NCBI GenBank assembly: GCA_017562135.1
Contig: QEYB01001642.1
Span: 62,001 to 126,000 of the forward strand
Direction of reading: 5' to 3'
Length of the DNA: 64,000 nucleotides
From: Dipylidium caninum
Lineage: Eukaryota; Platyhelminthes; Cestoda; Cyclophyllidea; Dipylidiidae
Below are positions 23,901 through 36,162 of the stretch, piece after piece. The notes under the pieces were generated by a model. That model was not told the origin of the DNA. It saw only the letters and a program-made list of their open reading frames with translations, and ran no database searches. Made by a program: the position numbers and the translations under genes. Every line of letters starts with the position of its first letter. The first letter of the stretch is position 1.

Positions 23901-26236
23901 CCACAACGTTGTCGGATGTGTCGCCTTCCTCTATTCCACCCTCTACCGCTTCGCCGTCTGGTCCCACCTCCCAGTCTGGTCGGTCTTCCTCCAAGCGAAA
24001 GTCTTTGTCAAATACACCGCGACGTCTTTTGCTGCACAAACTTTTCCAAACCGAACGTGGGAGACAGCGACGAGTCAGTGGAGGTAGTCGAAAATCTTCA
24101 GGTTTTACAAAGAAGCGAAGGGATTCAGTTTCACCTGATTCCTCGACAATCCTTCCCGAAGAGGTTGTCCAGAGTAGCCCAGATCTAGACTGTACGAAAG
24201 CAGTAATGGAAACACCTTCCAGGTAAATCATGACCCAAGGCAGCATATTCGCATGTTTGTTGTTCCCCCCTTTCACTCATATCCACTTTTTTTAGTACCT
24301 CTTTGTCAACCAATGTGCAAATCCCTCCACTACCACCTTACCTTCTGCGTCACTCGAATCGAACTGCCGGCTCTCGACGTCGATTACTTGACATTATATC
24401 TCAGCCTCCAGCCCATCTTACACCCCAAGTAACAGCCATTCCACGACCCTGTACCCTCTCAGCCACGTCAGATGGTGAGACGAAGGGCGGGGTGCGCAGA
24501 CGCCCCTTCGTCCCTCGCCTCAAATCCCAAAGTCTCGACGTCCTCTACCAACCGGAAGAAGCAGCGGCCAAGGATGCTAAAGTAAAGGAAAACACTAGGG
24601 TAGAATGGGAGGGTGGAAGTGGTGAGGGAGAGGACGCAGGAGAAGAGACCCCAGCGAATCCGGTGCTACTGGCTCTGTGGTCTGCTCTTCATGTCGCATC
24701 AATCACGCCCCTCATCCTTAACTGCAATACTACGGCTTCTATGCGCTCGTATCCACCAACAGCTCTGCAGTCAGCTACTTTCACAAGGGTCACTTTCTCA
24801 CCCTTCACCAGTGACGAACCTGATGTTAGAATTTGCTATTTCTTAGATTTCTTTGTAACACTTGCTTCTTCCCATTGACATATTTACTTGGTTTAGCATG
24901 CAGCTGAGGTACTGGGGAAAGCTCAATCCTGTCTCGGCCGAATATCCTCCACTCTGGCTCTGACTACGGCCTCTGCCGATAGAAGTCGACGGCCAACGCG
25001 CCACCAGTGGAACACACAACGTGAGCTATCGGCACCCGCGCCCAGTTCATCGCCATGGCAACAGAAGATGAGTCGACCGCCGCCAGTGTACTACTCCCCT
25101 CCTCCGGGCAACGGGGTTGCCGATGTGGAGTTACGTGGTGATAGTGGCCGAGATAATTGTTGCAATTGTTTATGCCATTCGGCGGGGGGTGGAAGTCGGC
25201 AGTCCTCATCTGCTACGACAACATCATCTCAGTCTTCCTCTCCGTGGTTGTCTGTCGATAATCCTGTTGCTCTTTCCAGAGACGCCTACCTCAAAGTAAA
25301 AGGACCTTTCAGATCTTTATATTGCCAGTTATTGTACATCTAGCACCCATTTTGAGTCATCCCACTAGGTAGAGCTTTCTCTCTATCAAAGTATTAGAGA
25401 CATTTTCGCAAATCCTTTAAGTGTCAAAAGGCGGCAACGCACATCACACACTCCAGTTTGCTGTTCCAACTTTAGGTAACTCAGGATGGTTACCTGAACC
25501 GTTCAACTGTTGACGAAATCTTAAATGACGATGCCAGTAATGTGACAGGTGGCGTGCGGTCAACGTCTTCGGTGTTGTTAACTCGACCTTTGCGTGGTTT
25601 CTCCTCCTCACCCCTATTCTCTCACAATTCCCTCCTTCAACAGCAACGACGCTCTAGCAATAGTCCTACCACCTCATTTCTCGATTCTTCAAGTGTGGCA
25701 ATGGATTCTGCTGACCAAGTGATCATTCTACCCGAGGAAGAAGAGACGAGCGAGCCGAGTTTCGGCGCTGGGGAGGCTGCTGAAGATACCGCTACCTTGT
25801 ATGCCGAATTCCAGACCCTTCCCCACCAAGCAATTTATAAAACTATCTATGACGGGAAGATGGAAGATTGGAGAAATGGCCGCGTAAGTCCACCACAGAT
25901 CCGATTTGGATGGTTGCTCATTGATAACCAAAATGGAATCATAAAACTTTCTGCTCACGAGATGGAATCGATAATCAGCGTGCCACCTTCGAAACCTCGC
26001 TCCACCGCCAGGTAGTGTAAGACAGTTTCAGAGGCAATTTTGGCAGACTTTGGGGAATATCAACTGCCGGGAGACAGTTTACGTTCAATCTGTCGTATTA
26101 TTAATATATTCAGGCATTTAATCTCAACGCTTTTACGGGAAATCAAATTAACCCCTTGTTATTAGGAAGGCAGACTACCATTTATTTTAGACGGTCGTCC
26201 CAGAAAGTGCAGAACCACTGGCGAATGGAGCCGTGA
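8903..26236 (+). CDS. Mixed-lineage kinase (MAP3K9/10/11/slipper family)
   Basis: SH3-containing MAP3K that would activate JNK/p38 cascades in the cytoplasm. Exons: 8903-9025, 9375-9498, 9537-9761, 13572-13664, 18527-18794, 20203-20366, 21015-21204, 22095-22252, 22426-22578, 22656-23025, 23165-23548, 23646-24222, 24296-24824, 24897-25295, 25476-26011, 26191-26236 (about 1,445 residues). The SH3 spans exons 1-2 ([27 protein letters not shown]). The kinase has a P-loop [15 protein letters not shown] lysine, HRDLKTAN catalytic loop, SDFG, APEV and [13 protein letters not shown] short leucine-rich helix follows (exons 8-10), then a Ser/Pro-rich tail with SYKSAPEL, resembling an MLK tail motif. 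The vertebrate CRIB is not recognisable. The exon 3/4 junction is one base out of phase. The last exon is uncertain: the phase-consistent frame stops at TGA 26234-26236, while another frame stays open to 26379. Family call is sure; exon ends in the tail are less so. Confidence 0.85.
9499..9536 (+). other. 38-nt mini-intron in the kinase gene
   Basis: Reading through this stretch shifts the frame away from the linker leading into the kinase domain. Removing GTGATA...CTCTTCAG restores one frame from the SH3 end to FDDIILG before the P-loop. It has a GT start and a pyrimidine-rich AG end. Confidence 0.75.
9762..13571 (+). other. Kinase intron 3, no embedded gene seen
   Basis: AT-rich, 3.8 kb, between the linker exon and the P-loop exon. 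No embedded gene was recognised on either strand. Because the flanking exons are out of phase by one base, a very small unrecognised exon may lie here. Confidence 0.5.
13665..18526 (+). other. Kinase intron 4, no embedded gene seen
   Basis: AT-rich, 4.9 kb, the longest intron in the window. It holds a small AAC/CAG-type simple repeat near 17.0 kb and no recognisable gene. The flanking exons join in phase 0 (TSSQ to IHREAF). Confidence 0.55.
16990..17024. repeat. AAC/AGC-rich simple repeat
   Basis: An imperfect AAC run followed by four AGC/CAG triplets, inside intron 4 of the kinase gene. Confidence 0.7.
18795..20202 (+). other. Kinase intron 5, no embedded gene seen
   Basis: AT-rich and 1.4 kb. 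It splits the catalytic loop codon after HRDLKTAN (phase 1) and rejoins as an isoleucine codon, reading N-I-L-I, the expected continuation. Confidence 0.55.
20367..22094 (+). other. Kinase introns 6 and 7 around the DVWSYG exon
   Basis: Two AT-rich introns (20367-21014 and 21205-22094) flank the exon at 21015-21204. Nothing else is recognisable. The minus-strand frame at 21700-22062 overlaps the acceptor of the next exon and looks non-coding. Confidence 0.5.
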
Positions 26237-26581
26237 CTGCGGAACGTCCCACAGAGTTCACCCCGTATCCCTGCCGTCGCAGGAAAGCCTTCCGACTGAG
26301 AGACAAGCCAGAGGGGCTGCTCAGTTCACCCGAGGATGACAGCGCCAATGGGGTCAGCGATCAGTCTGCTGCCCCTTAGAGTGCGCAGCTTCACCCTTAT
26401 TCCGACGTAGTCTGCATTTAACCCGGTCTGCCTACCTTCATCGCTCGTTTCGCTGTTTCGACCCTGACACTAACTATTTTCTTTTCCCTTGTACAGTTTC
26501 GAAAACAAATCATTTTTGTGATTACTGTTATTACTGCTGCCATTTTAACGGCTCGAAGGAAGTGTATTAATAATTAATAGG

Positions 26582-27854
26582 TCATATGGGCTTTGTATAA
26601 TCAGGTGCCTCAGTGACGGTGGGATTTGGGAGCTTAGCCCTTCGGATGAGAAGGTCGTAAGTAGTGAAATGAGTCAGGAAGGCCGTGGGGATGGCAACTC
26701 CCTGGGCCCTATAGACGAGCTGGCCGGCAGGTTCGTTCGGTTGTACATACTCCCCTTCAAGGCGGCCCAAGAGCCGTAGCGACACTATTGAGAACCGACC
26801 AATTAGTGAGGAGTTGGCGATCATGGGGGTTTCCGAATGAGCCTGAGAAGGAAAAATTTAAAGCTATATCATTGTCATAAGTGTGTCAAGTAAAGCAAAC
26901 CTTGTCAACGCCTGAAAATGAACAGCTTCGTGTCGCACGCTTCATATTGGGCCGACAAAAAGTTCATTGGTAGTTCAAGACAGTGTCCGTGGCAGAAGAC
27001 TTACTTGAACATAATTTCCAATGCGGTAAAGGGTGGGGGATGCCGAACCAGCCTCCTTTCGCAGAGATTGCAGCCGACAGTCATCCTGAAGAATCTGCTG
27101 AATGTCTTCCAAGTTAGTATTCAAGCATTCAAAGGGTTGAGCTTTTGACGCCATAAGCTGACCGACTTGAGACAATGCGCGCAAATCACATTCTGTGGGC
27201 ATCCATTTAACCATCTCCTCAAAGAACTCATTTGAACTAAAAGTCATTCTGAAGTCAGCGACAAAACTGCCTGATTGGGGAGATGTCTTTTGAAAAGAAA
27301 GCAAACGCATCCGAAAAGCATCCTTAAACGATGATTCGATAGCTGAAGCCATAATTAACTGGCATGAGTGCCAAAAAGCAAGATTGGCCTCAGTAGGATC
27401 ATGATGAATATCCTAAAACGAAAATTTTTTGGTGACTGAGAGAATGCGGGAGGCGATGGCGCATTTAGAAAAAAAGTACCTTAAAGTGAATAAATTCAAA
27501 CGTCCCACCATCAGTGATAGGTCGATGCATATCATGAGGACAACCATTTACAAGGGCTATCACACTTCTGTCGCAGAGCATCTGCGAAAGGTGCTTTGCG
27601 CAGTCGAAGGGAGTAGATATGCCTTTTGCCATATTCAACCTCATTTCTGATTTGGGGAAACCTTTGTAAGACATTTCGATATGTTCGACACGTGGCGAAG
27701 CGCACAGATTCAAAGCAGCACTTTTGGCCTCCGCCCATCGCTGAGATCTATTTACAATGTCAAGCGGAAAATCGATGTTTCCAAGTTTATTTGACACTAT
27801 GGACGCCTTAAGCGAATTGACAGACCGAAGGGGAAACCCCACTGACGGACACAT
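26582..27854 (-). CDS. MRPL39: Mitochondrial ribosomal protein L39
   Basis: Component of the mitochondrial large ribosomal subunit, related to the TGS and catalytic-core fold of threonyl-tRNA synthetase without its activity. Exons on the minus strand are 27854-27480, 27412-27005 and 26842-26582, all phase 0, giving 347 residues against about 338 in human. Matches to the family in order: a TGS-like segment (GISTPFDCAKHLSQ, then SVIALVNG), EANLAFWHSCQLIMASAIESSFKD, WMPTECDLRAL, the LYRIGNYVQ block at the exon 2/3 border, and the C-terminal YRAQGVAIPTAFLTHF. The start at 27854 is the first methionine of the open frame; whether the N-terminus is a full targeting peptide cannot be judged. The gene is convergent with the kinase gene, their stops being about 350 nt apart, and the introns are short. 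Confidence 0.9.
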
Positions 27855-29150
27855 GAGTCACCTGACGCGGCAGAACAGCGATAAGTTAAAACAAAGAGAC
27901 AGGCCATTTCTGATCATGTTATAACGCAACAAATGATTTTAGTCGCAAAATAATACAATGTCTGTCCAAACAAAGGTTTGTATTTAGGTGTCAGAGGTGA
28001 TGGAGAGTTTTGCATGAGTATAAATCCATTATAAAAATGTGATTAAAAGAACAAATGTCCCAGAGCTTCTTACCTTGTTTGGGACCGCTATGAGTTAAGG
28101 AACAATTAATAATGTCCAACGGGCTCAACGGGTACTGAATCCCGTCGCCATGTTAAATCTTCTCCAATTTGTGGAAGTTTTGTCAGTACTAAAAGCTGAC
28201 AAAAGGGAACTGCAACCAATTTAGGTGATTTTACTCACGAGCACATAGAGAAAGGCTTGGGAAGGGCGTCCGTGTTTCCGCCTAATGTTTTTGGTCCTCC
28301 TGCATCAACCGCCAAGCACATATTATCAGATCTCGACTTCAAATACGAGAAACGAATGAAGAATCCCCTTTAACGCCTGAACGAGTATCATAGAACGTCA
28401 ACCGCTACCATTAAAGGTTACTGCACCCGAGATATGACCTCTTTAAGAGCCGCCTACCTGCAACGGAACTACCAGTGCACATATATTCTAGTGATCCAGA
28501 AATCATTAACACATTTGCTACGAGCACAAGCCAACATTAACCACATGGAGCGGAATCGATATAGCGTTAAAGCTATACTCTATCTGAGTGAAGGTGGAGG
28601 ATTGCCGAAGCAATGGGATAACCTTGCAGGGCTAAAGGCCCCTTGCGGCCAATACCCTCCCCTCAATCTGCGTTTTATTTTAAATCTACTACTACCAACA
28701 TCCTGAGCAACTCGTAGCAAGAACAATAATGTTCCAGAGAGTACTATCTTCACTCTGGAACAAAGTCCATGCTCCAGTGCTTCGTACAAGCATAACAAAA
28801 ACACATTTACAATGTCCACCGTCTCTCTACACGTGGTCATTAGTGTATTTACAGGCTTCCACTTGACGGGAGCCAAATGGAACTGCCAACCTCTCCACCG
28901 ATCATTACTGGGAGGCAACCGTGGGGGAAAGGCATACTACGGGCGCTGGGGAATCAGCTGATAAAAATCACCAAGCACACGCGTTCCAGACGAACTGGAG
29001 AAATGAAAAAAAGAGCAGACAAAAAATACCATCAACAACACTAACGGGTGTAACAGCAATAAGTAAGTACAATAAGGGGGCCGAGGGTGGAGCTCAAAGA
29101 AAGACGGCATGGCATGTGAGATGGAGGCAGGGATAGGAAGAGAAGAGTTG
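27855..29150. other. Between Pellino stop and MRPL39 start; probable Pellino 3' UTR
   Basis: No further gene recognised. The right part should be the Pellino 3' UTR, as AATAAA on the minus strand lies at 28679-28674. Minus-strand frames at 28580-28918 and 28937-29203 have no family resemblance. The left part should hold the MRPL39 promoter. Confidence 0.45.
28674..28679 (-). terminator. Possible polyadenylation signal AATAAA (Pellino)
   Basis: AATAAA on the minus strand about 470 nt after the Pellino stop codon. It is a candidate only, since AT-rich DNA yields such hexamers by chance. Confidence 0.35.
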
Positions 29151-32100
29151 TTAGTCGATGTCCGAATCAACGAGTGTAGATGTGGTTGGGGTAGTATCAC
29201 CATAAACGAAAGGGCAGGCGCGATGGGGAGAGTCGAAAGGGATGCAGTTGAACGCCTCGAAGGCTTCCTTCAAGGTGCTTTCATCTGCACTGTGCTGGAA
29301 GATCAATCGCACTGGTGGTCCCTCGACCACATGTGCACAGAAAGGACACTTCGGCATCATCGGTGTTTGATTTGCCATTGGGAGTTTCAACTCCGACCAG
29401 AATCTGTCAGTTAGGTAATTTACTAATCATATAGTATAAGAAAACTCTTATCATAATATAAGGTTTCGAAGTGAGTTGAGGCATGAGAACCAGCTAATTT
29501 ATATCTCATATCCCCTAGAAGCTCTTATTTCAAATAACGGCTACTTAGTGTACCCAACCGCAAATATGCCGGAGGTATTTTAGACAAAAAAAGTCAAAAA
29601 GGCATTATGATAGGTTCGATGTCAAAAGAACAAAGAAAACAAAGTGAGAGGTCGTAGCGAAAAAGATTATCACATGAGAAAAAAGAAAAACGAAACTTGA
29701 AGCTCCAGCATTCGACTGGTCAGTAAAGTGGTCAAACGCATGGAATGAAGAGCATCAACTAAATTTTAACGAGATATCAAAATACAAAAATTCACTTCAA
29801 TGCATGGCCCACAAGCCAGCCTTCCTTTATCACAAAAAACGGATTAAAGCAAATTTCTGATTGCTAACATGTAAACATAGAAAATTCCAGATTTCAAGTG
29901 ATACCAACAAATTTTGAATGAACACTAAATTCAAGCCAGACACCGACAGCGACGGATCGCCAAATGATATTTCTTATTACCGGTATGAATGAATACCACT
30001 CAGACTTACACAACCAGAAAGAAAATAATTTCACAGACATATTTAATATTGCAGAGAATAGGCACGTCGAAAAGGGGGTGTTCCCGTGATGTCAATAATT
30101 TCTCACCTGACAGTCGCCTCTGAGGCAACGTGGCCACAGGGCTTAAAGCAATGTGAAGGGGCGCCGCGGTCAACGAAGAAGCCAACCTCCTCACCAATAG
30201 AAAGGGGAACAAATCGAGACGTTTGTCGGCAGAGAGGACACGTCCGCATGTCTCGATCATCTGGGGACCTGAGACAGAGTGAATTTATAACCGACTTTCC
30301 CCTTTGGATAACAGGGTCAGAAATAGCTAAAATTAAACTACCAAAATTAATATCTGTCGTAAAGTCAGAAGCATTTACATCCAACATTAGTATTCATATA
30401 AACAATGAAATAAATATAAGAAGAGGGGGAGGAGAAGGGGCGAGTATGCCCTAGAGAAAGATTACAGAAATGAGACATCAAAATTGAAGGGTAATTGAAA
30501 GTATTTAGAAAGTCAAGTAATCAGAGATGCCGAGAAGAGATCAAGATTGATGCTGGATCCAGATGGGATATGTGAGGTACGTGAAGACACGTAGTCGTCT
30601 TAAGCAATTATTAGCGGTTGATTGGACAATACAAATCTATTTACAAGGTTCTTCTTTAGATGTTATATCAAATATCTTCTCCAAATGAAATACGGGACGA
30701 TGTTCTAGACTTAAAAGAAACGTAACTAAGTTGCTCTTAAAGAAGGTAAGGCATGCTGTCACGACACAAAAATTAGTGAGCGTTATGAGGCAATGACAGC
30801 TAACGTTGACAGAGTATGGAGTTAATAAGTTGCTAGCGTATTGGAAGAAATGAAGAGCGTGTATTTCGCTTATCCTCCTCATTGACATCCAGATTGTGGG
30901 CATCATGTAGAAAGACATGTCTGAATTGCAATACCGAGGGTAGAAAAGTGAAAAAAAGGATTAGTGATGGAAGACAAGACACCAACTAGAGTACAGGTGG
31001 GAGCAAAGTGGTTGAAGATCAGTAATACAGTTGAAAACAATAACATCCGGCGTATTTACATGGCTCTTAAAAGAGAACCATTCTTAAAAGGCTGGATAGA
31101 AGCTAGAAACGCAAAACGTACGTGGAAAGAGGAAGAAACGCACGGCCACAGACCAATTTAAAGCGTAACCATATGAAAATGTGAGGTCGAAGAACAAAAG
31201 AAGGAATTTGCAGAAGAACTAGACGACATCGCAAAGGAATCAACTTACAGACACGCATGTATCTTAACAGCTTTCAAGTCAGTGGGACTAAGTAATCACC
31301 GTATCCTGGTTACAAATAAATCAGGTATTTGTAGGGTTAACCTCGCCGAGACAAACGTACACAATTGGCGTGAAATCGATTCGCTACCTGCAATTGTCAA
31401 AACAATTACGGGCACACGAATGGCACAGGGAAAAACTAGTATATTGTGGTAAGACTACAAATAAAACAAATAAATGTCGAAAATGGGTGAAAACGGAGAC
31501 TTACTGCTGGTTAATGGGCTGCCAGTCGTGATAGCCGTGTACATGGCCGCACTTCAAATAGACGTGGGGCTGACGTCCACCAGCAAATGTAGCACTCAAC
31601 GTGGAATTGGAAGAATATGTATCTGAGACCGCGGAGTAAGTGTATGCAGGGGACATTCGGGGGACGCGCAAGCCCTTGAACTGGAGAGTTTTGAGGTAGA
31701 CTGGACATTGGATGTGCAACTGATTGAGAATATTCACCTGTGATGAAATACGCATTCGTTTAAAGTCCATTTGCATGATTAAGAGTAGTTGATTAAAATT
31801 GTATGAAAAGTGGAGCGTTAGTTACCCCGAAAGTAACTATTTTAAGTTAGTTAGTTGGACCCAGCATTAACCACGAGTTAGCAGTTTTGTGACAAGCAAC
31901 GAAACTTAATCAACAAGAAATGGGAATGCGCGTACCATTTCACTGACATCCGCTAGGGTCAGGCCATTTTTCAAACCCTCTGCCGACCTCCAAATGAGAA
32001 TTGCGCCAGAAAGGTCGATCAAAGTTCCGTCTTCGAGTACGTTGTCCTCATCTTTTACCTATAAGAATAGCCAAATGGGGCAAATGACACGATTAACCTC

Positions 32101-35100
32101 TTGAGCACGAGGCAAGCTCTGAACTCAAGCTGAAATTTAAAAGCTCCTGATTGGGTACGATATGGATTCCAAAACTTTAAACAACCCCGACTATTATAAA
32201 AATTTCCGGTAGCGAAAATAGACTAAGGCATTAGTTTAACAGAACGTTCTGGCGAAACCGCTCTAAAAAATTCATATAAGACAAATGAATACTTACTCGA
32301 TCAGTTTCGCCGGGAACAAACATAGTGGAATGAAGTTTGTATATGTTTCCGCACACACTGACTTCGCGCCAAAGTGAACTGCGTAAGAAGGTACAGCATT
32401 GAGTAAAATTGTCTTCAGTTAATACAGTCAATTGATTCTAAAATTGCTAATGAGGACTCTTAAAATTAAAAAAAACATGGTAAAGGCAGAATTGCAAATA
32501 AACTGGTGACCATTTAGTGTATGGACGAACGGAGTGGACCACAGCTAAGCCATTATTTCCTCTAAGGATGATATTTTCATACACTGGAATACTCAAAAGG
32601 GATTTGGGACGAAACTCGCTACCGTCGGCTCATAAGTGACTAACTAAAAATTGGGAGAAAAGCATGAAGATAAATAAAACCTGGTAATGTATCTACATGT
32701 TGCGCCAGGCTATTTAACTAACCTGGTACAACAGGCTGGTTATGTAGCATATACCGAAATAAATACATAAATTGAAAAACAACAAGGAAGGCAAAAGGAC
32801 TTACGATTGTTCGTCATCTGAAACAAAAATTAATTTGTGTCTTAGTAAGAGGATTTGATGAGTAAGAAAAGATAAGCTGAAATGGGATAGAACGATCATC
32901 GGATTTAGAGCAAAATAGAAGTAAGAAACGATAGACAAAAAGAAGACATTACCGTCTTACTGTTAAAAGGCAAAAATGAAATTTATATCTAAGCCACACT
33001 TCACGGTGGCCGAACAATCGTTAAAAATGCAACAATTAGTACCAAACAGTGAGGAAAAAAATATTGCGAGTTAAAATCTCAGTTTCGAGGTGAAGCCCAC
33101 CTGTTGGATCTCTCTTTAGCCATTGACTTGGTCTAAAAATCCGGACCCCATTGGTTGTAAACCCGTCCATGATATCCTCGTGTCGCCACTTACAGGCATT
33201 TTCCTACGTAAATTAGAACAAAACTGACAACTAAAATTAACATAAAAGCGTAAATCGAGGGTTAAATGGAAATAGAAGGCTGACATATTGCTTGCCCAAG
33301 GTACACCGATATTCAAGCGACCGACACCTTATTTTCAACATTTTGTATAAATTACGAGTTAAGAAAGAAAAGGACGATAGTGAATGTTAAGGACCTGATG
33401 AAACAAACCAAATACACACTTAAAGGAATGAGAAAGACAGAAAGCTTCAAAATGTCTCTTGCTAAGACTTCGAAGTAATAATACTAATGGGAGACAAAGC
33501 ACTAGCTCATGTTCGCACAATAATGCGTGAGATAAACCCAAGTGAGCATAAACCTTCCAATAAATTAGAGAACGTAAAAGAGCACATATAAGGAATGATT
33601 ATTGGCCCACAAAAACCCTATTACGCATTGGCACAGCACCGAAAGGCGACTATTATTCCTTTCATTGATGCCACAGCATTGCTTATGAAAAGCCGGTTTT
33701 CAAGTGTTAAATAGTAATTTTGCCACGATCAAGGAAGAGGAAAACGCATGGCGAATAAACGAATATAAGAGTTGGACTTACACCAAGGAAAATGTTTTTA
33801 CACATGTCGAAACCGGCGGCATAAATACGTGCCACATGAGGTGGCCTTCGATCAATGTAGATGCGACAAGCGAAACGGGAGACGGTGGAATGGGAACCCG
33901 CCGGTTTTTTGGAAGATGGCGAAGGCCTATCAAAAATGCCAAAGAAGAGATGCATCCGACTTCTCTCCGGAATTAAATCGTTTCCATTGGCGCGAGTGGG
34001 TTCCGTGGCAGGGGACACCTCTCCAACATGGAAATCAATTATTGGAGAGTGGTATCGACCAATCTGCAAGAAGAGATGTCAAAATTAACCACGGCTGCCA
34101 GTGATGCAAGGAATGACACATGATGTTACTGGTGTTTGCACAATCACTGCAGTACTCCACAAGAGATGTAACTGGGATGAACGTAGTACTTAATCATCTC
34201 AACGATATCATCACTTATAAAACCGGAATACAAGAATATCCAAATACACTGTTAACCTGATAGAAAACTAATTTAGCATATACATCTTGGCATGGAGTGG
34301 CCGACATAATCTTAATGAAATATTTCACAAAAGTTAAGTTAGCAGTATAAATGCATTTTTAGGATAATAGTCTGAAGCAAGTTTCCAGAGATACCATTAA
34401 AGAATAATACGTGACTAGAGAGAGACTAAGTCCAAATAAAACAAAATCTTCTTTTTACGAGTATCACTCATGATTTAATAAAGAGCAGCCGCAGAAAAAG
34501 GTAAAGAAATTCACCTGAAAGAGGTCAATGTTTTGGTCAGGCACATATTCCACCACAACTGTGTTGGTTCTGTTAAATGTGTACGAAACAGCGTGGCGAT
34601 TGGGATTTGAAACAACCTGAAGGTAATGCACGACGGAAGTTAAGAAACATTCAATTCTGATCACAATCCAGTTACGTTTTTGAAAGAACCATGGCAGTGG
34701 TTACTAGGGTAAATATGATTTTTGCCTATTGTTAGCAAGACGGTCTAAATCTCATAAACTATTTGGATATGATATTCGCACGTGAATCGTCCCAGACGGT
34801 TAATAATAAAAAAATTTGCGTATGGATGGTGGCAAAAAAAATTAATCTTGGTGAGGGGAAGAAAAGCGAAACTCCAATTTTTCTAGAAATGGGTTACAAC
34901 AACCAAATTCAAACAGTTTTACGACAATGTGAAGATGCTACCGGCCACAAGTAGTCACTCTCGGTAGTGACAAGTATGGGGGAATTACCGAAAGACTTGG
35001 AAGATTACTAATAAAATATCTTCAGACAGCATCAAGTATTAGAATTCTCAAAGAATAATTATTTCAGAGAAGTCTAATATCACGAAGGATGAAGAACAAA

Positions 35101-36162
35101 TTAATGCATTACTAGATCAACATACTCCACGAGCAACACCTGTCTCTGACACCTAGATCACCATTGGTTAAGTAAATATGCTAAAAAATACAATTTAGAT
35201 TTGACAGTGGAAGTACGTCAGCAATTTTAAAACAGAAAATAAGATAAACGCAAATAAAACACTAGAAAAAAGTTAGGTAATACACATCTTTGCGTGATGC
35301 ATCGCAGCGGAAATTGTCTTATAACAATAATAAGAAATATCGAGGTTTGGAAAAACGTTCTTCAATTTGTCTCATAAACGACTAGAGCTGCCATTTATTC
35401 CTCATATTCAAGAGCCAAAATTTGAAAAGACTACCTTATAAAATATCTAACCACAGAAACTGAGTGTATAAAGCATGACAAAGCGCCTTGAGGTTATTTA
35501 ACCCCATATAAGACAAGCATGACTCACATAGTACAGATGTATAGATAGAAAACGCTAATATCATAAGCATAATGATTGTTTATAAATGCATACCGGAAAA
35601 CTACATCTAAGCTTTACGTTGCATGCAAGCAAATCCAAGTGTCTGGTTCTGGGGGGCACCTCAAGCCTTTGCTCCCCAAGTAAACACTCATCCGAAGGAA
35701 ACGCAATGGAAAGTTCAAATGGCTTAGGTAACATAAGTATCATGATTGAGCATAAAAGAAGGGATAGATGTATATTCTCAGAACCAGGACAATTGGGTGG
35801 ATAATAACTCTGTGGAAGAGGTAAATTACTTCGGACTCCGTTGAATCAGGAACAAATGACACCGGGCCTGGTGAGACGCCATTGGCAACCGGCCTTTGTA
35901 ACAGTTCAACGGATTTATCGCCATTTTTCGAAGTTTCCGGTCTGGTGGCTGCATTATTATTCCTAAAATAAAATTGGTAGTCAGGAACGCAGTTGTGCTG
36001 GAGACCATTTTCCACATCCCCGTTCAAGCACAAGAAGGAACTAGTCTCATACCCAAGAAGAATGAGTTTCCCGTATGACAGACGATTAACTGGGGCTTTA
36101 TCGTGAATAACCGAACCTTTCAAGCCTGACGACTCGTCCCCCTTTGGGCGGCGACGAGTCAT
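29151..36162 (-). CDS. PELI: Pellino-type E3 ubiquitin ligase
   Basis: Pellino proteins bind phosphorylated IRAK-type kinases through an FHA domain and add ubiquitin through a RING-like domain in Toll/IL-1 signalling. Minus-strand exons: 36162-35830, 34616-34515, 34063-33782, 33203-33101, 32378-32297, 32058-31936, 31737-31505, 30268-30107, 29403-29151, about 557 residues (human about 420). FHA segments: YGKLILLGYE, NTVVVEYVPDQNIDLFQ, IGRYHSPIIDF, SRFACRIYIDRRPP, ARIYAAGFD, DGFTTNGV, LWREVSVCGN and GTLIDLSGAILIWRSAEGL. RING-like cysteines and histidines: KCGHVHGYH, CPLC, PCGHV and CPFCAH. Extra length comes from an N-terminal insert, an FHA-wing insert of about 40 residues, a longer linker before KCGH and a C-terminal tail. 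Exon 4 ends in phase 1 but exon 5 begins as phase 2, so a tiny exon or a base error lies between them. The family call is very sure. Confidence 0.93.
34617..35829 (-). other. Pellino intron 1, no embedded gene seen
   Basis: AT-rich intron between the N-terminal exon and the first FHA exon. No embedded gene is recognisable. The other Pellino introns above 300 nt (33204-33781, 32379-33100, 30269-31504 and 29404-30106) are likewise empty to my reading. Confidence 0.5.

Noticed and set aside
28580..29203. Two minus-strand frames downstream of the Pellino stop
   Set aside because: No family resemblance and no splice continuity; they fit Pellino 3' UTR.
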